Positions 34,054 through 45,028 of a DNA stretch of 64,000 nt are shown here, piece after piece. How positions within the stretch are numbered: position 1 is the stretch's first letter; each line of letters opens with the position of its first letter. This stretch comes from Wyeomyia smithii (taxonomy: Eukaryota; Arthropoda; Insecta; Diptera; Culicidae). The stretch is taken from assembly GCF_029784165.1 (NCBI RefSeq), contig NC_073696.1, positions 101,920,065 to 101,984,064 on the forward strand. Direction: 5' to 3'. The notes under the pieces are model-generated. The model was not told the DNA's origin. It saw only the letters and a program-made list of their open reading frames with translations, and did no database searches. A program made the position numbers and the translations under genes.

Positions 34054-36493
34054 TGTGTATCGTATCCTGGCTGCATTCTAAATGTCCTCTAAAAGTGCTT
34101 CTATCAAAGTCCACTATAAGTTGATTCCTAGTATTACTTCTCGCCACATGTTTGTAGTCACCTATTTTGAACGTCCACTAGCGTATACGATTTTGGGGAA
34201 CATTGCGATGTTTCAGGATTATGACCATCCATGTAGTGTTGCATGGGGACGTCAGGCAAAAAATGAATCTAAAATCCAAATTCATGCTCTTATTTTCTTA
34301 TTTTGTAGTTTATAGTAACAATAGTAACAAAGGGAATTACTTGCTTTTATTCGCGGATAAAATTGTAGTTACTTCCCCAAACTCTGATTCTCAGAACTTC
34401 TAGTTGAACAGGTAGGTTCAACAGCCACGAGTCGCCCCTGCTATCAACATACATGGAACTTGAAGTTTATTCCACCAAAGGCTAGATAAGTTTTCGCTGA
34501 CATGCGAACTTTTTGTTTGTATTCGATTTCATACTTTCAAATCCGGTTCCATGCAGTTTTGACACGTACATTTTGTTTCGCAGTTTAGTTGAACTTGAGT
34601 CGAAACAGACAAAATCTAGTGTAGTCTGGTTATAATGAGTACCTTTTAATCTTGTCCCTTATCGATATGTGTTCAATATGCAGTATATCTTGAATGCAGG
34701 TATTTTTAATTTGTTTGTCTGCATTTATTTCAAACTTCAAAAATAGACTGTGTTCAATTGGCAACATGTGAAAGCTGAATTTATTTTTACAACTCCATTA
34801 ATGCCAGTTCAATAATAGAACAGTAATTAGATAGGTGTAGTAAATCGTTACTGATCACGAACTAGCAGCACTGTTCCGCCCAGTTGAGCGGAAAATTCGC
34901 GGGGAAACAAAAAGCCTGACCATACGTGTCGTTGTAGGAGAGAAATTATCGAGTAGCAGCTATTAATAGCCACATGTAGCAAGTTTTGCGATATATTTCA
35001 TTTGCCTTTCAGCATTCAAATGTCACGGCAGGATTTTTTTTTTGTTTGTAAATCGTACTGGCATTGGCATAAATAAACGGTTAGCGAGAAACTTTGCTAT
35101 TGATTGTTCCTTTGATTTGTCAATCTACTGAGAAATTGTGAGCTGAAGAAACAGTTAGATATTTTGCGGGCTTCTTGTGGAATTAACCGGTTCAAACCTG
35201 AAACATCGTAAAACCCATCACTTTTGCTTGCACACTCGGCTTGCTCGTAATCTTTTAGATATACGTAGCCATCCCTGCTGTGTACAAATGCTTCAGTAAC
35301 AAGTTGCTGTATTTCAGGACCACTCTACACTAAATCCCTCGATATCTTGTTTATTCGTTATCTGTCGGCAACCGCAAATTATAAATCTCCATGGCGCAGT
35401 GTAACAATTGCACGTTTCACTATCTCTATCAAACGTACAACGCTATCTACAACATCAACTCATTCAATATGCTTCAGTCAATGGTGAGGAGATACTGAAA
35501 TATTGTGGTCTTAAAGACCACCACATGCCTAGGTGTATTCTCGCCGTCACAGCTATCATTCTATTGATGGGCCATGTGAACCAACAGAGCTTTCATAGCA
35601 TCACTGCTTACCTTTATCCTTACTGATATCGTCCTATCCATGTCATGAGTGTTGTTTCTGGTTGGAAGTTACCACATGTTGTTTTGCTCCGTTGCGGCTA
35701 GGCTATCTTCGTAAATTAAACACTTCTCTTAATGGCAATCACTCTTGGTTACCGCATCCCCAAGAAATGTGTCTAATTACGTAGCTCATTTGGCGCTATG
35801 TCTTGGCAGACTTTTCTCGCAGACAGACAGAAAAGAGAGCAACAAATTTCCGTTACTGTGGTGTATTGATGGGCACTTTTCAAACAGGATGGAAAAAGTT
35901 GATGTCATGTCTTCATTAGCGCTTCATTTATTCATGAACTTTTTCCGCTTCAATTCGAAACTAAGTTTGGAAGATTTAACATAACGAATTGGGTGGAGAA
36001 AATTTCAATTGACTCAATTTTAGATAAATTTCAAGTCGTTTCGCTCCTGGGGTGTCAACTTAATAGCCGTGCGCAAGAGCGGGTTGGAGTTCAAATCTTT
36101 CCAGAGATGGGAGAAACAAAAAAGCTAAGCAGGAGACAGCTGAGGCTCAGTTATGCAAAGTTAGCTTACAAACATAAATTTGCAAATTTATTCAAATGCG
36201 AGGATGCTCTGCTTAATAGGGCGTTTGCAAAATGGTAATTTTTATAGAATGATCTTATTTTTGAATCATAATGAAATATAGATGTTGTTTATCAAAATTT
36301 CTCACTTGCGTAAAATGATGAAAAGAATGATTTGGATTACCAGTGTGTACAAAAACAGGAAATATCTTAAACCTAAAATAAAAGCAAATAAGAGAGCAAA
36401 AAACCAGTAGATCAATCAAAAAACCGACAAAACGGTGACAGTTGATAGTTATTGAACATAGACAGACATAATACACAAATATACAAAGTTACT
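34054..36493. other. Non-coding stretch with nothing recognised
   Basis: AT-rich; the open frames here (34082-34315, 35408-35626, 35745-35984, 35993-36238) have no domain or start context worth supporting. It could be intron or 3' flank of the preceding ORF. Confidence 0.45.
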
Positions 36494-36881
36494 TACTTAT
36501 ATAAATAGCCATGTGCCCTAGCACATGGCCTGCATAACGCAGTTCCGCTAATTTACTCGGTCCATGGCTGCAAGGTAGCTATCCGGCATTCAAACAACAT
36601 GCCCTGCCCAGAGTATCCTTTCAGCTTAGCCACTTTTTGAATACTGTGTTTACCAAAGAGGCGCACAAGCTCGTGGTTCATCCTACGCCTCTAGACACCG
36701 TTCTCCTGCATACCGCCAAAGATGGTTCTTGGCACCCGACGCTCAAAAACTCCGAGCGCTCGTAAGTCGTCGACTACATCGAACTCATTCCCGTCGATTG
36801 TTACCATATTGTGCTTTGTTTCAGACGCATTAATTATCAATCCGATCCTATTTGCATTACGCTTCAGTTGGTTGGTTATAT
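36494..36881 (-). mobile_element. LINE copy 2, 3' half
   Basis: Aligns with 38010-38760 of the longer copy, but with an internal deletion. The minus strand shows RNANRIGLIINASETK, ITIDG-type VTIDGNEFDVVDD and VPRTIFGGMQENG. The 3' end carries short GTAA repeats (AAGTAAGTAAC). The other half is at 42738-44122; the two are separated by an inserted element with TTATAT on both sides. Confidence 0.8.
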
Positions 36882-37120
36882 CAGGGTGGCCAGCGAACCG
36901 GGAAAACCGGGGAAAAACCGGGAATTCGAAAATGAACCGGGAAAACCGGGAAAAACCCGGGAATTTCAATACTAAACCGGGAAATTTATCATGTTTATTT
37001 TGAACATTCTTTTTCATTTACTACATGCGTGGGATCTGTTGTATTAGTTCAACGCACTATACATTTTCTGCCATCTCACAAACATTGGAAGACACAAGGA
37101 ACTATTTAGTTGGTCTCAGG

Positions 37121-37246
37121 GTAAGATGCTGGAGTAACAAGTCAGTCGTCATATGTTAGATTCTCGGCTAAAAAAGATGACCGTTATAGTCAATAGGATC
37201 CTAGCGCTAGCCCCGCAATTGTTCTGTACACTAACAGTTGGCTGCC
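37121..37246 (+). repeat. tRNA-derived SINE, family 1, copy 2
   Basis: GTAAGATGCTGGAGTAACAAGTCAGTCGTC and the later blocks AGGATCCTAGCG and AACAGTTGGCTGCC match copies 1 and 3. The B-box is degraded (TTAGATTCTCG). The 3' part of the family is missing here. Confidence 0.55.
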
Positions 37247-37639
37247 ATTTCTTTTTTTCTAAGTTGTCTTCCTTCTCATTCACACTTATTAGGATTTCAA
37301 TAGTAAGTGCCGATCAAACATCAAAACAATCATCACTTTACAGGATCAGCGTCTGATGTTATTTATGTCTGAGTATGTTTCAAAGTTATGTACCAAATTA
37401 TTCATAATTTTTGTTGAAATTGATAATAATGATAATAACTTATTTGATGAAACAAGATTCGAATTTTAGGTTACAAATCGCCAACAAAAACTTACAAAGC
37501 CCAGGGAATGTTGAAACTTCAAATTACTAAAAAATATTTTGAAGGCCAGAGAAGTCAAGAATGACTCTAATCAGGCTTTATATGTTAACTTGAAATAGGC
37601 AAAAACTAAACTATGATAAAAAATATCTAAAGCCTAAAA

Positions 37640-37985
37640 CAATTAACTCCTCCACCAACCACGCTGGATCTGGGTTCGAATCCCAACACCATAAGTGTCG
37701 ATGGTTGTGTGATGACGTGATCCACTCACAATCAACCAAAACTGATCTAGATTCAATCCTCCGGAGATTTTCTGAGGAGAAAAATCTCTGGGTTTTTAAA
37801 TCGCATGGGAAAGTGAAGCCGTTGGCGCCGGTCCGTTAACCAACGGGTCGTTAGTTAGGATCCTAGTTGAAGTCGCATTCCCGGGTGTTGGCGATTGACA
37901 CAATAGTGGCGGGAATAGACCGACGGAAAATAAGCAAAAATTTGCACGACGATGCTATTCAGCATCGTTAGAAAATAGATTGATG
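37640..37985 (+). repeat. tRNA-derived SINE, family 3
   Basis: CTGGATCTGGGTTCGAATCCCAAC holds a perfect B-box (GGTTCGAATCC) near the start, with a GC-richer body (for example CCGTTAACCAACGGGTCG) unlike the flanks. It ends near the 3' end of the LINE copy at 37998. The A-box is less clear. Only one copy is seen in this window. Confidence 0.5.
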
Positions 37986-38022
37986 TTTAATATGCAATAC
38001 TTCACTTAGATGGCCGTACGTC

Positions 38023-38364
38023 CTAAGACATGGCCTGCATAACGTGGTTCCGCCAATTCACTCGGTCCATGGCTGCCTGCCTCCAGTTCCGCGGGCACCC
38101 GGTACTTTGCAGATCGTGCTCCATCTGGTTCACCCATCTCGCTCGTTGCGCCCCTCGCCTTCTCGTTCCCGCCGGATTTGAAGCGAACACCAATTTTGCA
38201 GGGTAGCTATCCGGCATTCTAGTTACATGCCCTGCCCAGCGTATCTTTCCAGCTTTAGCCACTTTCTGAATACTGGGTTCACCGTAGACGCGCGCAAGCT
38301 CGTGGTTCATCCTACGCCTCCACACTCCGTTCTCCTGCACACCGCCAAAGATGGTTCTTAGCAC
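38023..38364 (-). pseudogene. LINE copy 1 C-terminal region
   Basis: Encodes GKIRWAGHVTRMPDSYPAKL and RRRGAQRARWVNQMEHDL, the conserved tail found in this LINE family. It is separated from the RT frame by a stop near 38390. Confidence 0.8.
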
Positions 38365-38388
38365 CCGACGTTCAAAAACTCTGAGTGC

Positions 38389-39398
38389 TCACAAGTCCTC
38401 CTCGAGCATTGTCCACGTATCATGCCCGTAGAGAACGACCGGTCTTATTAGCGTTTTGTACAGGATACACTTGGTGCGAAGACTCAGATTATGCGACCGT
38501 CGTTTTTTATGGAGCTTATAGTAGGCACGTCTTCCACTGATAATACGTCTCCTTATCTCCCGGCTGGTATCGTTATTCTCAGTTACCAGAGAGCCGAGGT
38601 ACACAAACTCGTCGACCACCTCGAACTCATCCCCGTCGATTGTTACCGTATTGCCTAGACGTGCCCTGTCGTGCTCGGACCCACCTGCAAGCATATACTT
38701 AGTTTTTGACGTATTAATCTTCAGTCCGATCCTATCTGCTTCACGTTTCAGTCGGGTATACTGGTCTGCCACCGTCTCAAATTTTCTCCACCCGATATTC
38801 TCACACAACACTTCACATCCTCCATCGTAGCCTTAATCAGTCTTGTCAGCTTCCCCGGGAAGCCGTTTTCGTCTAGAATTTTCCATAGCTCTTGTCGGTT
38901 TATTGAATCGTATGCGGCTTTAAAATCGACGAAAAGATGGTGTGTAGGGACTTTAAACTCACGGCACTTTTGGAGGATCTGCCGCAGTGTAAAGATTTGG
39001 TCAGTTGTAGACCGTCCTTCCACGAAGCCGGCCTGATAGCTTTCTACAAACCTGCTGGCTAATGGTGACAGGCGTTGGAAGATGACCTGGGAAAACACTT
39101 TGTAGGCGGCATTCAAGACTGTGATCGCTCGATAGTTCTCGCAGTCTAGTTTGTCGCCCTTTTTGTATATGGGGCAGATAACCCCTTTTTTCCACTCCTC
39201 CGGTAGCTGTTCTGTTTCCCAGATCTCGACGATCAGCCGATGCAGCGAGCTAGCCAGTTTGTCGGGGCCCATCTTAATAAGCTCAGCTCCGATGCCGTCT
39301 TTTCCGGCCGCTTTGTTGTTCTTGAGCTGCCAGATCGCATCCTTAACTTTGCTTATTGTGGGGGGTGGCACATCTTCGTCGTTCATTGCACCGACCAC
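38389..39398 (-). pseudogene. LINE copy 1 reverse transcriptase region
   Basis: 39398-38748 encodes KNNKAAGKDGIGAELIK, KGVICPIYKKGDKLDCENYR, QAGFVEGRSTTDQI and HLFVDFKAAYDS, clear RT blocks. The block with the catalytic Asp-Asp pair is missing: the frame jumps at about 38810 to the region after it (RIGLKINTSKTKYM, FVYLGSLVTENND). The RT is therefore dead. Confidence 0.85.
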
Positions 39399-40700
39399 GT
39401 CTTCTCCGCTCTGTTGTGGTCTCCTGCTTGCACGCCATTCAGGGGTTCATCGTAGTGCTGCTTCCACCTTTCGATCACCTCACGATCATCCGTCAAAATG
39501 CCTCCATTCTTATCCCTACACATTTCGGCTCGTGGGACAAAGCCTCTGCGGGATCCGTTGAGTTTTTGGTAGAACTTTCGTGTTTCGTGTGTGCGGTGCA
39601 GCTGCTCGAGTTCTTCACATTCCTCCTCTTCCTGGCGACGCTTTTTTTCCTTGAAGAGTTGGACTTGCTGCCTCCGTTTCAGTCTATATCGCTCCACATT
39701 CTGACGGGTGGCTCTACGCAGCATTGTTGTCCGCGCTGCGTTCTTTTCGTCCAAAATCTGCCGACATTCTTCGTCAAACCACTCGTTACGTCGATTCGGT
39801 TGCACGTGTCCCAGGACTTCCTCCGCAGCACTGCTGATAGCTGTTTTCACGGCATTCCAGCGATCCCCTAGAGGGGCTTCTTCAAGCTCTCCCTCTTCTG
39901 GCAGTGCAGCTTCGAGCGATGACGCGTACTGTGTTGCGATGTCGTGTTGCTTCAGTCGCGCGAGATTATACCGTTGCGGGCGACGGTACTGTATGTTATT
40001 CACAACGGATAGTTTTTGGCGTATCTTAACCATCACTAGGTAGAGATCCGAATCGATGTTAGCGCCTCGATGTGATCTGACATCGATAATGTCCGAGAAG
40101 TGCCGACCATCTATCAAAACGTGGTCGATTTGTGTTTCTGTTCTATTCGGTGATCTCCAGGTGAGTCTATGGTGGAGGCTATGCTGAAAGAAGGTGCTAC
40201 GTATGGCCATGTTCTTGGAGGTGGCGAAGTCGATTAGTCTGAGGCCATTTTCATTCGTCAGCTGGTGTGCACTGAATCGTCCAATCACCGGTCTGTACTC
40301 CTCCTCCTGGCCAACCTGAGCGTTGTAATCCCCGATGATGATCTTGACATCATGTTTTGGGCAGCGGTCATATTCACTCTCCAACTGCGCGTAGAATTCG
40401 TCCTTGTCGTCATCGGTACTTCCGAGGTGTGGGCTATGCACGTTGATAATACTAATGTTGAAGAAACGGCCTTTGATCCTCAACCTTCACATTCTAGGGC
40501 TGATTGGCCACCACCCGATCACCCGCTTCTGCATCTCTCCCATCACTATAAAAGCTGTTCCCAGCTCATGTGTGCTTCCACAACTCTGGTAGATGGTGTG
40601 ACCATCCCTGTACGTACGCACCATCGTCCCCTTCCAGCATTCCTCCTGCAGCGCTACGATGTTGAACTTGCGGGTCTTCAATTCCTCGGAAAGCACGCGG
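39383..40700 (-). pseudogene. LINE copy 1 endonuclease region
   Basis: From about 40700 the minus strand has the endonuclease start (KTRKFNIVALQEECWKG), broken by a frameshift near 40490. Then an open frame (40483-39383) follows with IIIGDYNAQVGQ, TQIDHVLIDGRH and SDLYLVMVKIR, the catalytic blocks of AP-type endonucleases. A Lys/Arg-rich helical linker leads toward the RT. Confidence 0.85.
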
Positions 40701-40990
40701 GTACTTCCTAGGAAGTTGAGAGATCGGCATTTCCATGTTCCGAGAATCCAATCGTTAATCCGTTTTCGTTGCCTAGGTCTTAGCCGATTGTTCCGGTCCG
40801 TACTTAACGTTATTGCGTTCGTTGCTGTTGTTTTTTAATGGTGCGGGCTTGCAAGGCCAGCGACCAACCCCACTATGTCGCAGGAGGGCCATCGTAGTGC
40901 CATCGTTTAGAGTCCCGGGCACTACCAGGACTTGAGAAGGACACTGCGTTACTTAGAACGCTTCTGTTGGTGTCGATCCCAGGAAACTCC

Positions 40991-42630
40991 CTTCCGAGAA
41001 AGGAAGCCCCGCCTCCTTTCAAAATTAATAAAATAGTATTCTAGAGGCAAAGCACTGTCTTTATTTTTTCCTTAAATTGCTTGCATGCTCCTCCAAAATC
41101 AGAAAGACATATTTTTTAAATAAAAAGGTCAAAACTATAAAGGCCATAGCGAAAATTATTCGCCCAAAATAAACCTAGAACAATACTACGTAAGGATAAC
41201 AATGTTATCAAATTAGTCCTTTCTATAGTATCGAGACAATAACTGAGCCTCAAGGGATCCTTAAGAAAACGGAAAAAATATTTTGAACGACAGAAATAAA
41301 CACAATTGGTCAGCTCTCAATTGCCATGAAACGTTTACAGACACTAGAAAAAGATAAAAAATATGTTCAAATGTTTCTAAAGTTCTTCTATAAAGGTCAG
41401 CAATCAGATTTTAATTTGATGTCAGAAATACACCAAAAATATAAAAAAATTGATGTTATTATAAAAGTAAAAAAATTCAATTTGATAAAGATTTTTGTTC
41501 AAAATTTTGAAATTTAGAAGGCGGATTCAGAAAACACAAAACAAGCTTCTTATTTAGCTCGAAAAGGCAAATATTGTTTCTAAGCAGCAATTAAATTGTA
41601 TTGAAGCCCGAATGAAACAAACAACACAAATATAATCAATTTTAAAACTGAATCTAGCAAAGTCGGTGAACACCAGAAAATGGGTAATAATAAGGTTAAA
41701 AAAAGGAAAAAGTTGGTTCTCAAACAAATTTAAAATTTCCAAAAAACGGCTATTATTGCAGATTCAGGCAAGGCGAAAAACTATCTCGGTTCAGGGTCAA
41801 AAAATGTGCTCAAATTATTTTGAAAACTCTGAAAAATAACTAGAATGTTTCCTCTCATTCACTAAAAATGACTATGAAAAAGTTATTAGGAAACAATTTT
41901 TTAAGTCAATTGAATTTAAAATTAAATTTTAAATGAGATAATGATGTCAAAAAGGGGTATTTAGTTGAAAAGTTGCTGAATTTCAGTCTGACCAAAAATT
42001 AGAAAAACAAACCCTATAATAGATTTCAAATTGAATTCAATAAAATCCACAATTATATCTAAAATTCAATTTAGAATTAGTGGAAAATGAGTTTTGAATT
42101 TAGATTCCAAATTTGTGAAAATGTATGTATTAAAGTTTTGAAAAAGCAAAAACCAGCTCTACAAAACGTCGAAAAACTCAACGAGAGAGTGCAGAAAGTT
42201 ACAAATATCGCTTTCGTTGAACAGTTTAATTAAACCAGTAATTAATTTATGTAAGTCTCAAATGACAGAAAATTGAACGGTTTGAAATAAAATTAAAACT
42301 CTTGTGAAAATATTCTGAAGCATGAAGCTCACATTGAATCCAAATTATATCTTGAGGCTGGGTGAAATAATGAAAATTTTGAGAGAATGATATTTTCTGC
42401 ACGCTACACGTTTCAAAAAGCCCCAAGTGTGCCCTTTGTATTAGACCTCGTTCAGGATTTACTTGATGGGCCGATTTGCATTTCTCAGCCATGAAAAGTC
42501 GAAAAATCAACAGCAAATAGATGAGGGTCGAAGTAGTTAGCTCTTTTCAAGTTTTGAAATGAAATAATGATATTAAAATCAAAATTCTTTCACAAATTTA
42601 TTTTGTCAATGAATAAACGTGGTTGAACTT
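40991..42630. other. AT-rich interior of the inverted-repeat element
   Basis: Very A-rich (many AAAA runs), no conserved frame, no RNA gene. This is probably the non-coding body of the element whose ends are at 36882 and 42731. Confidence 0.5.
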
Positions 42631-42737
42631 ATATATTTATGCTTTTCAAAACCGGGAAAAATATCAATTTCTAACCGGGAAAACCGGGAAAAAACCGGGA
42701 ATTTGAAATTGGAAATCTGCTGGCCACCATGTTATAT

Positions 42738-44122
42738 TCAAACTTTTGTCTCAAATTTTCTACCGACAATGAATTCTACCGACATGACGTGGATACGTCA
42801 TCCGCAAATCAATTAAATTGGTCTCATCTGTTGAAAATCGTTCAATCCCACCCATCTCATAACACCCTCTAGCGTGTTGTAAATATTAGGCTGGTGAGAC
42901 CATCACCTTGTCGAAGCCTCCTGTGGGACTCGAAGAAGTCTGACATTCCACCCGAAATCCTCACACAACACTTCACATTCTTCGTCGTAGCCTTAATCAG
43001 TCTTGTCAGCTTCCTTGAGAATTTTCCACAGCTCACATTAAACTGACTAATGTGTCATATATGCAGCTTTGAAATAGAAGAAAAGGTGGTGTTAGGGACT
43101 CTAAACTCGCGGCACTTTTGGAGGATCTGCCGCAGTGTAGATATTTAGTCGTTCGTAGATTATCCTTCCATGAAGCCGGCGTGATAACTTCCTACAAATC
43201 TGCTAACTAATTGTGATAGGCGATGGAAGATGACCTGGAAAACACGTTGTAGGCGACCTGTGATCGCTCGATAGTTCTCGCTGACTAGTTTGACGTCCGC
43301 TCGTCCGGTAGCTGTTCTGTTTTCCAGATCTATTCGATTAGCCGATGCAGCGTGCTGGTCAATTTGTCGAGGTCCAGTTTAGGTTCCGCTCCGATGCCGT
43401 CCTTTCCGGCCGAGTTGTTCTTGAGCTGTCGGATCGCATCCTTAACTTCGCTTATTTTTGGGGGTAGCACATCTTCGTCGTTCGTTGCATCGATCACGTC
43501 TCTTCCGCTCATGTTATGGTCTCCTGCTTGCACGCCATTCAGAAGTTCATCGTAATGCTGCTTTCACCTTTCGATCACCTCAGATTATCCGTCAAAATGC
43601 CTCCCTTTTTATCTCTTCACATTTCGGTAGAATTCTTCCTGGTGGCGCTTTTTTCCCTCGAAGAGTTGGACTTGCTGCCTCCGTTTCAGTCTATATCGCT
43701 CCACATTCTGGCGGGTGGCTCTACACAGCATTGTTGCTCAAGCTGCATTCTCCTCGTCCAATATCTGCCGGCATTCTTCGTCAAACCCCTCCTTACGTCG
43801 CTTTGGCTGTACGCGTCCCAGGACACCCTCCGCAGTACTGCTGATAGATGTATTAACGGCGTACCAGCGAACCTCTAGAGGGGCTTCTCCTGGTTCACCG
43901 TCTTCTGGCAGCGCATTTTCTGTTTATTTGGTGCTCTTCGGGTGAATCTGTGGTGGAATCTATGCTAGGAGAAGGTGCTACGTATGGCTATGTTCTTGGA
44001 GATGGCAAAGCCGATTAGTCTGAGGCCATTTTATATCGTCAGCTGGTGTACACTGAATCGTTCAAACGCTGGTCTATAATCTTCCTCCTGGCCAACCTGA
44101 GCTTTGTATTCTCCGATGATCC
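42738..44122 (-). mobile_element. LINE copy 2, 5' half, decayed
   Basis: Matches 38775-40340 of copy 1 with many deletions and frameshifts: RT start (ISEVKDAIRQLKNN, GKDGIGAE), linker and endonuclease remnants. It ends at CCGATGAT (44122), after which a different LINE begins. With 36494-36881 it forms one interrupted copy. Confidence 0.8.
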
Positions 44123-44729
44123 GAGACCCTCTAACGAACCAAACATTTATTCACGCAAGCAACTCCTACTGTATTCTAAATCGCTTCCTGTACAAACAAA
44201 GCAGAGTTGTCTAAGACAGAACCCTGGACTTTTTTGGACATTCTTCAACAGTAAGAGAAAAGAAGTGGGCCTGTATGTTTTTGGGTGATAGTCATGGTAA
44301 CACGGCTCTAGAGAAGTGTGCACTATTTGCCCTACACTTCCAGCAGATTTTTCGTAGCTCTACTGCTACAACCGCAGAGATAAGCTGAGCTTTTATTGTA
44401 TTCCCAGAGACGTAATTGACTTTAGCCCATTCCTGATAACCAACCGCCAAGTAGAAGCTGCAATAGAAAAAATGAAGTCCTCTTTCGCTCACGGCCCTGA
44501 TGGAATGCCTTCCTGCGTTTTGAAAAAAGAGTGCAGCTGTTTTTTTACTCCCGCTTAATTTACTGTTCAACTTGTAGCCTTGGCGATGTACTTTTCCTAC
44601 CCGTTGGAAATTGTCGGCCATGTTTCCTGTTCACAAAAAAGATGACAAACGCGGTATACAGAATTACAGAGGCATTATTCCTCTTTGTGCTTGTTCAAAA
44701 GTATTGGAAATTATCATTTTCAACCAACG
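44123..44729 (+). pseudogene. Fragment of another LINE reverse transcriptase, + strand
   Basis: In shifting frames: RNPGLFWTFFNSKRKEVGLY, LEKCALFALHFQQIF, then SFAHGPDGMPSCVLKK (RT block 1), and after it KKDDKRGIQNY-type and CACSKVLEI-like blocks. The order fits a jockey/R1-type RT on the plus strand. Broken by several frameshifts, and cut at 44730 by a small inverted-repeat element. Confidence 0.65.
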
Positions 44730-45028
44730 TTGCCAGGTATCCAGATTTATGCGGATTATCCAGATTTTTAAACATGTATCCAGGTAGACAGATTTGATGC
44801 TCAATTATCCAGAGTATTCATAAATTATCCAGATTTCATTTTCTCTGTTTCGCAGAAAGGTCATCACTTCAAATTTGGCGCAAAATTTTGCAATTTTGTT
44901 ACTTCAAATGTTGTATACTCCAAGAATTTTTTTCGAAAAAGCTACCTTTTGCCTCACAAAATGACTGCCAGATTTTTTCCAGGTTTTGTTTTTGCTCTTT
45001 CCAGAATTTTTAAAAATTTACCTGACAA
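44730..45028. mobile_element. Small inverted-repeat element rich in ATCCAGAT
   Basis: The ends TTGCCAGGTA and TACCTGACAA are inverted with one mismatch. Just inside the left end the motif TATCCAGAT or ATTATCCAGA occurs about five times; on the right are CCAGATTTTTTCCAGG and CCAGAATTTT. It interrupts the RT fragment. A clear target duplication was not found. Confidence 0.45.

Larger units (their letters stand above)
37998..40990 (-). mobile_element. LINE (non-LTR retrotransposon), copy 1
   Basis: A nearly full-length but broken LINE read from 40990 down to 37998: a GC-richer 5' leader (about 40790-40990), endonuclease, reverse transcriptase and C-terminal region. It resembles the family often annotated as craniofacial development protein 2-like in insects. 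I could not assign it to one LINE clade with confidence. It lies inside the inverted-repeat element at 36882-42731 and is the longer relative of the copy which that element split. Confidence 0.85.
36882..42731. mobile_element. 5.85-kb inverted-repeat DNA element with AACCGGGAAA repeats at both ends
   Basis: Left end CAGGGTGGCCAGC, right end GCTGGCCACCATG (12 of 13 bases inverted). TTATAT lies on both sides (36876-36881 and 42732-42737), and the LINE copy it interrupts continues across. Just inside both ends are runs of AACCGGGAAA-type repeats, in the same direction at both ends. It contains two SINEs and a long LINE copy, and no transposase frame. The 6-bp duplication is not the 8 bp expected of hAT, so the superfamily is open. 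Confidence 0.75.

Noticed and set aside
36882..42731. Calling the element hAT from its CAGGG end
   Set aside because: The flanking repeat seen is 6 bases (TTATAT), not 8, and there is no transposase.
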